DNA of 40,697 nucleotides from Nonomuraea sp. SBT364 (GTDB lineage: Bacteria; Actinomycetota; Actinomycetes; Streptosporangiales; Streptosporangiaceae): positions 1 to 40,697 of the forward strand of contig NZ_LAVL01000070.1 of the NCBI RefSeq assembly GCF_001083785.1. The letters run 5' to 3'. A model generated the notes under the pieces. That model was not told the origin of the DNA and did not search any database. It saw only the letters and a program-made list of their open reading frames with translations. Below, one piece after another: positions 16,282 through 24,102 of the stretch (positions within the stretch are counted from its first letter, which is position 1; every line of letters starts with the position of its first letter). The position numbers were made by a program, and so were the translations under genes.

Positions 16282-17310
16282 ATGAAGACAATTCACCGCC
16301 CCGGATGGCAACCCCTAGTCCTGCGGCAGCACCGCGAAGCCCACGGCCTCACCTTGGAAGCCGCAGGTGATCAGCTACGTCAGGTCGCACACCGGCACGG
16401 CCTGTCCGCCCCTGCCGCTAATTTCCAGACACTCTGGGCACACGAACAGGGATCGGTATATCCCGGACCTCACTACCGACGCGCCTATTGCCTCCTATAT
16501 CAGGCAAATGAGCCAACCCTTGGTTTCCGGCTGCCGCTCCCCGGCGAAATAACCGAAGTGGAAAATTCCATCTCGGATTTGCCTCAACCCTCCGACCCCG
16601 CCGCTGACAACGCCGCCGCGCAGGTCATCGAACAGACCCTCGTCAAAGTCTCCGGCGCCCCATCCAACGCCGAGCAGACCGCTCTTCTCAACCGCGTCGT
16701 GGACGCCTGGCGGCGCCGGCACGGCAAGGGCAGTCCCAAGCCGATCCTGACGCTCGTCGGCGGCTACGCCGGATCGGGCAAGACGGAGTTCTCCCGGTTC
16801 CTGTCGGACATCACCGGCTGGGCGTTCCTGGACAAGGACTCACTGACCCGCGCCATGGTCGAACGGCTGCTCGTCTCACTCGGCGGTGACCCGCACGACC
16901 GGCACACAGAGCTGTATCTGCGCGAGGTCCGACCGCTGGAGTACCGGTGCTTGATGGAGACCGCCTTCGACAACCTGAAGGTGGGTACGTCAGCCATCCT
17001 GTCCGCGCCGTTCATCGCTGAACTGGCCGATCCCGATTGGGTGTCGAGGCTGACGAACCGATGCGCTGCCAAGGGCATCGATGTGGCGGTGGTGTGGGTG
17101 CGCTGCGACGTCGAATCCATGCGCGAATACATCGAGTTCCGAGGCGCCCCGCGCGACGCCTGGAAACTGCAGAACTGGAAGGAGTACGCCGCCGGACTCG
17201 ACACGGATGCCGCTCCGCCCACTGCCCACGCCACCGTGGACAACCGTCTCGGGGCTGCGATCAGCCTTGCCGACCAGACTCGTCAGACGCTGAAACGGAT
17301 TCTGATGTGA
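16282..17310 (+). CDS. HTH-domain P-loop kinase (zeta-toxin/AAA_33-like)
   Basis: 342 aa from ATG 16282, chosen for AAAGGA 5 bases upstream over the start at 16213. Residues 8-95 look like an XRE-type DNA-binding region (LVLRQHREAHGLTLEAAGDQL). A P-loop kinase domain follows, with Walker A GGYAGSGKTEF at about 160-170 and an ensuing LDKDSLTRAMVERLL, as in zeta-like and other small kinases. A later RCDVESMREYI helix carries the lid-type Arg. It may phosphorylate a small molecule while acting as a regulator. It overlaps the next kinase gene by 4 bases. Confidence 0.8.
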   Translation: MKTIHRPGWQPLVLRQHREAHGLTLEAAGDQLRQVAHRHGLSAPAANFQTLWAHEQGSVYPGPHYRRAYCLLYQANEPTLGFRLPLPGEITEVENSISDLPQPSDPAADNAAAQVIEQTLVKVSGAPSNAEQTALLNRVVDAWRRRHGKGSPKPILTLVGGYAGSGKTEFSRFLSDITGWAFLDKDSLTRAMVERLLVSLGGDPHDRHTELYLREVRPLEYRCLMETAFDNLKVGTSAILSAPFIAELADPDWVSRLTNRCAAKGIDVAVVWVRCDVESMREYIEFRGAPRDAWKLQNWKEYAAGLDTDAAPPTAHATVDNRLGAAISLADQTRQTLKRILM

Positions 17311-17897
17311 AGGGCATTGTGCTGTACGGGCCGCCGGCCAGCGGCAAGAGCACGGTGACCGCCGCGCTGACGGTTCTGGATCCCCGATTCGTGCTGCTGC
17401 GCAAGCTCAAGGCCGGCGACCGGCGGGGCAGCGAGTACGAGTTCGTCAGCATCGAACGCATGGCCGAGCTACGGACCGGCGGACGTCTGCTCGTCGAGAC
17501 CCACCGATACGGGAACACGTACGCCGTCGACCGCCACCAGGTCGAGCGGATGACCACGGCTGGACAGGTGCCCATCGTGCACATGGGCAACATCCCCGAC
17601 ATCCGCCGTCTGATCGACGTAGGGCTGTGGCTCGTCGTCCTGCTCTGGGTGTCACGTGAGAGCTGCGAAAGGCGCTCTCGCCAACGCCGGGACGACGACA
17701 CAGACCGACGGTTACGCGCGTGGGATGAAACCTTGGCTGATCTATGCGCTCACGGCGACAGCCTGTTCTCTTGTCGCTTTGAGACCGACGAAATCACACC
17801 GGACGGAGGAGCACGTCAGATCGCACGCGCCTTCGATGATCGGCAGGGCGGCGAGCTTCATTCACCGCGCCTGCCCATTCAAGATTCGCTCCCATAG
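17307..17897 (+). CDS. Guanylate-kinase-like P-loop protein
   Basis: 196 aa from GTG 17307, which overlaps the previous stop (ATGTGA). The upstream frame to 17037 is a shadow. Walker A GPPASGKST is at about residues 8-16. RKLKAGDRRGSEYEFVS resembles the GMP-binding segment of guanylate kinases, and RRSRQRRDDDTDRRLRAW resembles the lid. It is a probable nucleoside/nucleotide kinase whose substrate is uncertain. It forms a translationally coupled pair with the HTH-kinase and overlaps the convergent 106-aa gene by 36 bases. The pair looks like cargo of the element. Confidence 0.75.
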   Translation: MKGIVLYGPPASGKSTVTAALTVLDPRFVLLRKLKAGDRRGSEYEFVSIERMAELRTGGRLLVETHRYGNTYAVDRHQVERMTTAGQVPIVHMGNIPDIRRLIDVGLWLVVLLWVSRESCERRSRQRRDDDTDRRLRAWDETLADLCAHGDSLFSCRFETDEITPDGGARQIARAFDDRQGGELHSPRLPIQDSLP

Positions 17898-18182
17898 GTC
17901 TCGGGCAACGCGCGCGGAGACCCGAGAACTCTCGACAGTGGCCGTGTCATCGTCGGTGAGGCGCCGAACGAACGAGAGCCCGCCTGCCGTGCACAGCTCG
18001 AAGATCGGGCTTCGGCAGGTACAGGTGTGCTCGCGAACCCGGATCCGGTCGGTGCGCTTGACGCTGGGTTCCCAGTCAACCGGATCAGCATGGTCTTGTG
18101 CAGCAGTCGCATGTGGGCCGTGGTACTCGAACTGCAGGGCGGGGCAGGTCACAGGATCACCGCCGAGCATCCTTGACCCCAT
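17862..18182 (-). CDS. Small Cys-containing hypothetical protein
   Basis: 106 aa. A compact core reads VREHTCTCRSPIFELCTAGG and then LSFVRRLTDDD, ending LWERILNGQAR. The CTC...C cluster and the FVRR strand resemble small actinobacterial hypotheticals I have seen near element cargo, but no named family is assigned. The start is uncertain, since ATG 18182 has no clear RBS. It converges on the guanylate-kinase-like gene, overlapping its end. Confidence 0.5.
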   Translation of the reverse strand: MGSRMLGGDPVTCPALQFEYHGPHATAAQDHADPVDWEPSVKRTDRIRVREHTCTCRSPIFELCTAGGLSFVRRLTDDDTATVESSRVSARVARDLWERILNGQAR

Positions 18183-18398
18183 AGCAGGGCACCGAGCGTT
18201 TCGCGGCGCCCTTCAAGCGCCCAGCGGTCATGCCTTGCGACCTCAGCGTACCAAGAATGATCACAGCGTCCGGCGACAGGGAACGAATCCTCGTCGCGAT
18301 GGACGATGGACCAGCCAGGCCACGTAGTGTGAAGCGCGTCAAGGACGCAGCCGCGTAGTCGCATACCACGAGCGTAAGAGCGAAGCGTTGCCCTGTCT

Positions 18399-18420
18399 AC
18401 CCCTAGGGATACCGAGGGGT
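18399..18420. promoter_or_regulatory. Inverted repeat upstream of small GntR gene
   Basis: Arms ACCCCT/AGGGGT with a 10-base spacer, about 60 bp before the GntR start. A possible autoregulatory operator. Confidence 0.35.
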
Positions 18421-18467
18421 CGCTATAGGCCGGTAGAGGCGAATGAAGACCTGTAGCGCCCCCTTCC

Positions 18468-18473
18468 TACCCT
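18468..18473 (+). promoter_or_regulatory. -10 box of a leaderless transcript
   Basis: TACCCT lies 6-9 bases before the GTG/ATG start at 18480/18483, and no Shine-Dalgarno is present. That spacing predicts a transcript beginning at or near the start codon. No clear -35 is seen. Confidence 0.45.
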
Positions 18474-18482
18474 TACACCGTG

Positions 18483-18731
18483 ATGGACTTCGAGCCCGAC
18501 CGCCCTCGTTGGCAGCAGGTCGCCGACGTACTCCGCTCACGCATCGCCAGCGGGGAGTACCCGCCCAAGCATCTGGTGTCGGAGGTCCGCCTCGTCCAGG
18601 AGTTCGGCGTAGCCCGCGACACGATCCGCAAGGCGATACGCCAGCTACGCGAAGAAGGCTTGATCTACACGGTGGCCAACCTCGGAAGCTTCGTCAGCCC
18701 AGCCGGCGAGCCCGGAGCTAACGAGAACTGA
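18483..18731 (+). CDS. Minimal GntR-family regulator
   Basis: 82 aa: MDFEPDRPRWQQVADVLRSR, then EVRLVQEFGVARDTIRKAIRQLREEGLIYTVANLGSFV, that is, the GntR winged helix alone. It lacks any effector-binding domain. Single-domain GntR proteins of this size are common in actinomycetes and mobile elements. An overlapping GTG at 18480 is possible. The transcript is probably leaderless. It marks the right limit of the AICE-like region. Confidence 0.88.
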   Translation: MDFEPDRPRWQQVADVLRSRIASGEYPPKHLVSEVRLVQEFGVARDTIRKAIRQLREEGLIYTVANLGSFVSPAGEPGANEN

Positions 18732-19140
18732 GCCCCTCAGTAGACCAGCGTTGAGCTCCCAAGCACGAAAACCGGCAGGTCAGCAGCATGGTAGCCCTAC
18801 CGGATGAGACTTTTCTCCACGGTTTTAAAGGCGGCCTGCCTGCGGCAGCCCGCCGCGCGTTGGGCGGTCACCGGCCGCGCTGCGGCTCTTCGGCCGGTCG
18901 CGACCGGCGCCGCCCACGCGCTGATGTCCACCGAGCAGGAGTCCAGGACCGGCAGAAGACTCCCCGACATCCTGGTTGAACCGTCCGTAATGGCTGCCGC
19001 GCCGCTTCCGGTGCTCGGGCCTGGCGGCCCTGCGCTCCGGGTCGGCTTGCCATCGGATATCCCGGCTGACGGTGGAGATCATTACGGCAGCGGTGTACGG
19101 CACAGACACACAACCCGCGCCGCCGTCCGGCGGACCCTGA
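18732..19140. other. Intergenic stretch, no gene; holds palindromic repeat A
   Basis: No supported gene. ORFs in all frames look like chance frames of GC-rich DNA, and one reads through the palindromic repeat. The only distinct feature is repeat copy A. Confidence 0.6.
18992..19052 (+). repeat. Dispersed palindromic repeat, copy A
   Basis: It shares a ~60-base block with 22896-22955 and 38041-38103. The core is CTTCCGGTGCTCGGGCC, loop TGGC, then GGCCCTGCGCTCCGGGT, then CTTGCCA. The core folds into an imperfect hairpin (GGGCC/GGCCC inner stem, CCGG/CCGG outer ends). With copy C it also shares the upstream GGCTGCCGCGCC. Confidence 0.85.
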
Positions 19141-22100
19141 TTACAGCAAGGTCGGAGCCTCGGGTGATTCGGGGGCAGGGGCTTTACAAGCACCGGGGGG
19201 AACCGGGAAGACCTTCGCCCTCTCCAGATCGGCCACGGTGACGAGCGGGCCGCTGCAGATGCGCTCCAGAAGGTCGGCTTGGTCGGGCTCCAGTTCCACG
19301 CAGAGCGTGAGCACGTGGAGGAGCTGGAGGAGTTCCGTGGTGAACTCGACAGGCCATTTCTCGGCGTGGACGTCGTTGAGGGGCGAGGACTTGCGGCCCG
19401 CCGGGTTCTTCTTCCGGTAGCCGAACCACTTTTTGACGACGTTCATCCCGGACACCTCGTACATCCACACCTCGGGACGCACAGGTGAGATACGGCCGAT
19501 GCCGACATGGAGGGTCGCCGTCTCGGCGTCATAGGAGATGTCATCGGGCATTCCCTCGACGGTTCCCGGAATCGCCACCTGGGACTTGGCACGCTGATCG
19601 GAAGCCGGTTTGGGCGGCCCCGCAGGACGGCCCTCGGCGGGATCGACGAAGCGTTCGCCATAGGTGTGCAGCCATATGACCCGCTTACCGATCCGAACGG
19701 CCTGCGCCCACAATTCGGGGTCCCCGGTGAGCGGGACGCGAACACCGGGGGTACGCAGACTATCCGCGAAGCGCACCGTGTAGCCGCCGTGCGCGGTCAC
19801 CGCCGCGATGTAGGCCAGCACATCAGGAGCTGGCACGGGCAGGTCGAGGCGCTCAGACAGTAGGCGGACGAGGTTCGGGGCGAGGTTGACCGCCCCGGCG
19901 GCACGATCGCGGTAGAGCGGGAGCACTCGCCCGCCACCACTTCCTGCGAAGTGATGCATGTCGGGCACATAGGAGGAGAAAGTTAGTCCGGGTCCGTTGT
20001 ATATGAGTTCGGTATGAAGTTCCGATGCAAATATTTGAGAGCAGCCCGCCACTCGCCACAATGACGGACGAGAATAGTCGATTACCCGAGGGTCGTAGAG
20101 AAGCTTCTGCCGGTCGAAACTCCGATAAGCAACTGTCTCCAAGTTCGGCATCAAAGAATTTTCCTTGGAGATGGGGAGTGCTGAAGGTGTCCCTCCGGGA
20201 AGCGCCGTCGCGATGGATTCGATAGTCCGATCTCGCGTTTCTTTGAAGAGACCGGCCTTATCGCCGACAGGAGCCTTGATCAGCCGTTCCCAGCGTGCGC
20301 GCAGAATCTCGGGGCTCGGATCGTAGACCCAGGTCCGGTTCGGATTGATGCCGGGAGTCTGCCAGGGCATCAAGTCGCCAAGCGCGGGATAACTCAGCCA
20401 ATCGTCCGACCCCGCGGGCTTGAGCCGGTCGTGCCAGCCGGTCGCGCAGGTGGTCCACTCGGGATCGTCAAGGGCCAGGCTCGCCAGGCGGGCGACCTTC
20501 TCCGAGCGGTGCCCCGACAAGCTGACGTGGTGGATCAGTGCGGGTGTCTCGCGGTTGCCCGTGCCGTACTGGACGAAGACGCCGATGCACAGTGGTTGCT
20601 GAACATCAGGGGAGATCCGAGTGGACACATCGGGCTGATGGCCCTCCGGCGAGAGATCGATGATCCATCCCTCGTCGGTTGTCCGACGCAAGTACTCCCG
20701 CATGCCGGCGAAACCGTGGCCGGTTGTGTAACCCGACGTGGTGATGAACGCGACGATGCCTGAGGACTGCTCAGGGCGGGCGTCGAAAACCTTCCACGTG
20801 GCCCACCGCCAGAAGTACACGTAGAGGTTGGACAGGACGTACTCGTACTTGCGGCGGCGTTCGACGGCTTTGAAGGCGTCCAGCGGAACGCCATGCCCGG
20901 CGTTCTCCGCGCCCTGTTCAATCCAGCCGCCCATTCCCTTTGCCCGCTCCTGGTAGGGAGGATTGCCGATCACCACCTGAACCGGTGTCTCTCGCTTGAC
21001 CCGGTTAGTCTCCCGGTGGGGCACGATCGGCTCATACATCGAGTCGAGATCAAGCTGAGTCTTCTCAAAGGGGCTGTCTAGGGTGTCAGCGACGTAGAGC
21101 TTCTGGTCCTCCGCGGAGATCTCCGCGCCATACGTGGACTTCAGCGTTTGGCTCAGCCGCAACTCGGCTACCGCGTACGGTCCGGCCTGCCGCTCCATCC
21201 CGACCAAGCGGCCGAACAGCTTCTTGAGCTGCGCGGGAACCGCCTCTTTGCCCTCTCGGTCTTCCACGGTCTGAGCCACCATGTCCACGATGTTGAGCAG
21301 GTAGGTTCCCGTGCCCATCGCCGGATCCACGATCACGACATCGTCAGCGGCGAAGCCACCTTCCCGCCCGAGCCGCTTCCTCAGGATGTCATCGACGAAG
21401 CGGACCATGAACGAGACCACCTCTTTGGCGGTCTGCGGAAGCAACCTCTGCAGGATCTCCTCAGCTGGTTCAAGCTCCTGGGCCGCCCGCGCCAACGTCA
21501 CCAGTGCCCGCCGCTCTTGACGCTCGTCCAGACTCTTCAGGCACGCCGCCAGTAACTCCTCCGAACCGCTGAGCTGCTGGGTCACGTGCAGTTCCGCCAG
21601 CCGGTCCGGTTGCAGTCGCCCCAGCCACTCACCGTCATCGTCGGGAGGGTACAGCTCACGCAGCCAGTCGGCGACCGTCCCTGAGGCCGTCGCTCCGGGG
21701 ACCCGTCCCATCGCCGTGGCCGCCTGGGTGCGGTCCTGCGCTCCGAGTAGCGTGCCGACCGCCACTGTCTGCTCAACCATCATCGTGTTCAACCCCTGAG
21801 TGCCTCCGAGGAAACCGTGCGCCTGCGCGCTTTGCACCCAGTAGCGCCGCTCATGATCGAGCAACTCTTCCAGTACATCGGCCACATCGACGGTGATCGC
21901 GCCTGTGCGCTGTGCCGAGCGCAGCACCACCACCAGCGCCGCCGCGTGCAGATCCAAGATCCGACGAGGTCTCTCGCTCAGCACCAACTCAAAGTGCTGC
22001 GAGACCTCCACTCCCAGGGCAGCGGCGAAACATGGCACCGCCTCGGCCACCAGATCGTGATCCGACTTGCCGGAGGCCACCTGTTCAGTCAGCGTCATCA

Positions 22101-22776
22101 CCTCGGCCCCGGCCGCGGTCACCATCTGCCGTACCCGGGCCGACGCGCCTCCCAGTCGCCGCCACCAATCTCCAGCGCTGCGCGCCAGCAGGAGTACCCG
22201 CACCCGCCGCCCCTCGTCGGCGGCCACCTCGTGCAGCAGCGCCGCGAGACCGGTGCGGGTTTCGGCGTAGTCGACCACGAGCAGTACCTGCCGCTGCTCC
22301 ACCGCCCGCCACTTGGCCAGGGCATCAGCCTCGGCGTCGTCGCGGACCTCCACCCATCCCCATTCGCGCCGCCCCAGGCGTGCGATCAACTCTGCTGCCA
22401 GTCGTGACTTGCCGACCCCACCCGGCCCGGTCAGCAGTCGCAGTCGCTCAGCTCGCGGATCGGCGCACCAGGTCAGCAACTTTTCGATCTCCCGCTCGCG
22501 GCCCTCGAACGGCACCACGCCCCGCGAAGGATGCAGCAGTAGGGCCGGGCCGGACACATCCGGTATCAGTTCGGCTGCCGCGTCGAGTGTGTCCTGCGCG
22601 TCCGCGCGCTGCCGCAGCCGGTCGAGCACACTCGGGGCAAACGCGGTGCCCACCGCGCCTACCACGGCCCCGGCCACCGTCACCCATGGCTTGCCATCCG
22701 TCAAAGCGGCCACGGCCGCCGTGCCGGCGGCGGCGCCGACGACAGCCGCCCCGCCCACACGCCACCAACCACCCAT
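19141..22776 (-). CDS. STAND-like NTPase fused to type ISP-like N6-adenine methyltransferase/TRD
   Basis: 1211 aa. Residues 9-50 hold two hydrophobic helices. Residues 80-448 are a STAND-like NTPase: EGREREIEKLL, Walker A GPGGVGKSR (about 117-125), Walker B VLLVVDYAE, and LLLARSAGDWWRRL, as in actinobacterial NTPase-TPR proteins. At about 450 the sequence changes to an amino-methyltransferase: EVVSFMVRFVDD, motif I DPAMGTGTYL (484-493) and motif IV NPPY (605-608). A target-recognition region like the C-terminal half of type ISP restriction enzymes follows. The nuclease and helicase parts of ISP enzymes, motif X (YYTP) and the TPR region are all absent. It is either a functional novel fusion or an in-frame deletion chimera. 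Repeats A and B bracket it. Confidence 0.85.
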   Translation of the reverse strand: MGGWWRVGGAAVVGAAAGTAAVAALTDGKPWVTVAGAVVGAVGTAFAPSVLDRLRQRADAQDTLDAAAELIPDVSGPALLLHPSRGVVPFEGREREIEKLLTWCADPRAERLRLLTGPGGVGKSRLAAELIARLGRREWGWVEVRDDAEADALAKWRAVEQRQVLLVVDYAETRTGLAALLHEVAADEGRRVRVLLLARSAGDWWRRLGGASARVRQMVTAAGAEVMTLTEQVASGKSDHDLVAEAVPCFAAALGVEVSQHFELVLSERPRRILDLHAAALVVVLRSAQRTGAITVDVADVLEELLDHERRYWVQSAQAHGFLGGTQGLNTMMVEQTVAVGTLLGAQDRTQAATAMGRVPGATASGTVADWLRELYPPDDDGEWLGRLQPDRLAELHVTQQLSGSEELLAACLKSLDERQERRALVTLARAAQELEPAEEILQRLLPQTAKEVVSFMVRFVDDILRKRLGREGGFAADDVVIVDPAMGTGTYLLNIVDMVAQTVEDREGKEAVPAQLKKLFGRLVGMERQAGPYAVAELRLSQTLKSTYGAEISAEDQKLYVADTLDSPFEKTQLDLDSMYEPIVPHRETNRVKRETPVQVVIGNPPYQERAKGMGGWIEQGAENAGHGVPLDAFKAVERRRKYEYVLSNLYVYFWRWATWKVFDARPEQSSGIVAFITTSGYTTGHGFAGMREYLRRTTDEGWIIDLSPEGHQPDVSTRISPDVQQPLCIGVFVQYGTGNRETPALIHHVSLSGHRSEKVARLASLALDDPEWTTCATGWHDRLKPAGSDDWLSYPALGDLMPWQTPGINPNRTWVYDPSPEILRARWERLIKAPVGDKAGLFKETRDRTIESIATALPGGTPSALPISKENSLMPNLETVAYRSFDRQKLLYDPRVIDYSRPSLWRVAGCSQIFASELHTELIYNGPGLTFSSYVPDMHHFAGSGGGRVLPLYRDRAAGAVNLAPNLVRLLSERLDLPVPAPDVLAYIAAVTAHGGYTVRFADSLRTPGVRVPLTGDPELWAQAVRIGKRVIWLHTYGERFVDPAEGRPAGPPKPASDQRAKSQVAIPGTVEGMPDDISYDAETATLHVGIGRISPVRPEVWMYEVSGMNVVKKWFGYRKKNPAGRKSSPLNDVHAEKWPVEFTTELLQLLHVLTLCVELEPDQADLLERICSGPLVTVADLERAKVFPVPPGACKAPAPESPEAPTLL

Positions 22777-23119
22777 ATCCCTTGTCTAGAGCGTGAGGCA
22801 GACCGATGCGATCCTCGTTATGGAATCGCAAGCCGATACATGGGACTGTAAAGATCACCCGCTTCAGTTACTGCCATACGGAATTGGGGCGATCGACGCG
22901 CGGCTTCCGGCGCTCGGGCCTAGCGGCCCTGCGCTCCGGGTCCGCTTGCCACCGGGCATGTGAGTTGCTGCAGCCCGGCGTACAGCAGGCAATTAGAATT
23001 CGCCTCGAACATTGGCTACGGCGTCATACGGCTGGGCAGCGACACACCGGCCCTCGAACCAGAGATGTCAGCATCCGCTTGTGGGCACAGGCTTATGCGC
23101 GTTTCTGGAAGACACCAGC
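22777..23119. other. Intergenic stretch with repeat B, no gene
   Basis: No supported coding region. Repeat copy B lies at 22896-22955. The 3' end of the second PAPS-reductase-like gene lies just to the right. Confidence 0.6.
22896..22955 (+). repeat. Dispersed palindromic repeat, copy B
   Basis: The same core as copies A and C with a few substitutions (CCGGCGCTCGGGCC, loop TAGC, GGCCCTGCGCTCCGGGT), then GCTTGCCACCGG. Same orientation as the other two copies. Confidence 0.85.
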
Positions 23120-23986
23120 TCAGGTCATACACCAACCTGAGTCACACCCTGGGTCGCGGGTTTCAGACTCTTGAGGAGCCAGCTGAATTGCGCGATTGAG
23201 CGAGGTCCCGTAACGGGTCAGGTAGGCGGCATCTCGCCCGAGCATTGCCCGCTTCTCATTCAGAGTGGCCTCGAGCTCCTCGGACTTGGCAAACAGCACC
23301 GGCTCATGGCGTCGCTGGTGCCGCCACGCATCCACTGTTTTGAAGGGACAGAAGAAGCATGCGCTCTTTGGAGGCACAGGAAGCCCGGCGGCAGTGATGA
23401 TTTGTACGCAGTCATCGCGGCGGAGAGCGAGATCGAGGAGGGGATACTCGATTTGCTCATACGGGTCGCTTCGACGCTTGTTGGCTCGGTGAATCTCGTC
23501 CAAAGAGATCCCAATACCGACAGTCGCCGGACGGTTCGCTGTCGCGCCATGATCTTTCAACCATTTAGCTACTACCTTGATCTTGAAGTCTGAAGTACAA
23601 GATCGCCGGCCGGGCGCACCGTTATCCATGCGGATGGGTATTGGGATTGATCGCAATTGCGCCCGGTGGAGACGTTCCCAGAGGGTTTCGATGCTCCCAT
23701 CCCGCCGTCGGCGCTGTATCTCATGTATGTCGATGCCGTGCTCTCTGGCGTACCCAGTAGCGATCTCGCGCACGTAAGCGAGCGTGGACGGATGCTCGCT
23801 ATCGTCTCCGACGTTTGCGAACAGGAACGTCGGGAAGTCGATCCTGCGCTGTGCGGCAAGCACCAGCAACGCGGTCGACTGAACCCCTCCGCCGTACGAG
23901 ATCACTCTGAGAGTCTCTCCCCGGTCTGTCTCCGTACGGTGATTTCCTCGACGGCCGGAGGGTGCTGCTTTTCCTGAACTGGCCAT
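23120..23986 (-). CDS. Second PAPS-reductase-family (PP-loop) enzyme
   Basis: 288 aa from ATG 23986, with AGAGGAGG 8 bases upstream; an alternative start at 24037 lies beyond the operator. PP-loop SYGGGVQSTALL marks the adenine-nucleotide alpha-hydrolase fold. RRSCTSDFKIKVV, the CFFCPF pair and a C-terminal CDSGWCMT supply Cys that could hold a metal centre or sulfur. This branch (phage/mobile-element PAPS reductase family) differs from the DndC/SspD type next door. It probably activates a backbone, base or tRNA target by adenylation; the substrate is unknown. It is the last gene of the defence operon, preceded by a perfect palindrome. Confidence 0.82.
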   Translation of the reverse strand: MASSGKAAPSGRRGNHRTETDRGETLRVISYGGGVQSTALLVLAAQRRIDFPTFLFANVGDDSEHPSTLAYVREIATGYAREHGIDIHEIQRRRRDGSIETLWERLHRAQLRSIPIPIRMDNGAPGRRSCTSDFKIKVVAKWLKDHGATANRPATVGIGISLDEIHRANKRRSDPYEQIEYPLLDLALRRDDCVQIITAAGLPVPPKSACFFCPFKTVDAWRHQRRHEPVLFAKSEELEATLNEKRAMLGRDAAYLTRYGTSLNRAIQLAPQESETRDPGCDSGWCMT

Positions 23987-24000
23987 TCGACACCTCCTCT

Positions 24001-24024
24001 CTGACCATAAATTTTTATGGTCAG
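24001..24024. promoter_or_regulatory. Perfect 11-bp-arm palindrome (operator)
   Basis: CTGACCATAAA, centre TT, TTTATGGTCAG: 24 bases, with only the 2 central bases unpaired. It is strikingly AT-rich for this genome and lies 15 bases upstream of the start of the second PAPS-reductase-like gene. It looks like a dimer-binding operator; the adjacent tandem wHTH protein is a natural candidate to bind it. Confidence 0.7.
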
Positions 24025-24102
24025 TGACGTCAAGCACTTTTCGCGATCGAGCGGCTACGCTTCGCGTGATAGCGGATGGATCTACGAGAGAGACGACCCA
24101 GA

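Noticed and set aside
18149..18364. 71-aa minus-strand frame (MRLRGCVLDALH...)
   Set aside because: The beginning looks protein-like but the rest does not. There is no RBS and it overlaps the better 106-aa frame, so it is at most a remnant.
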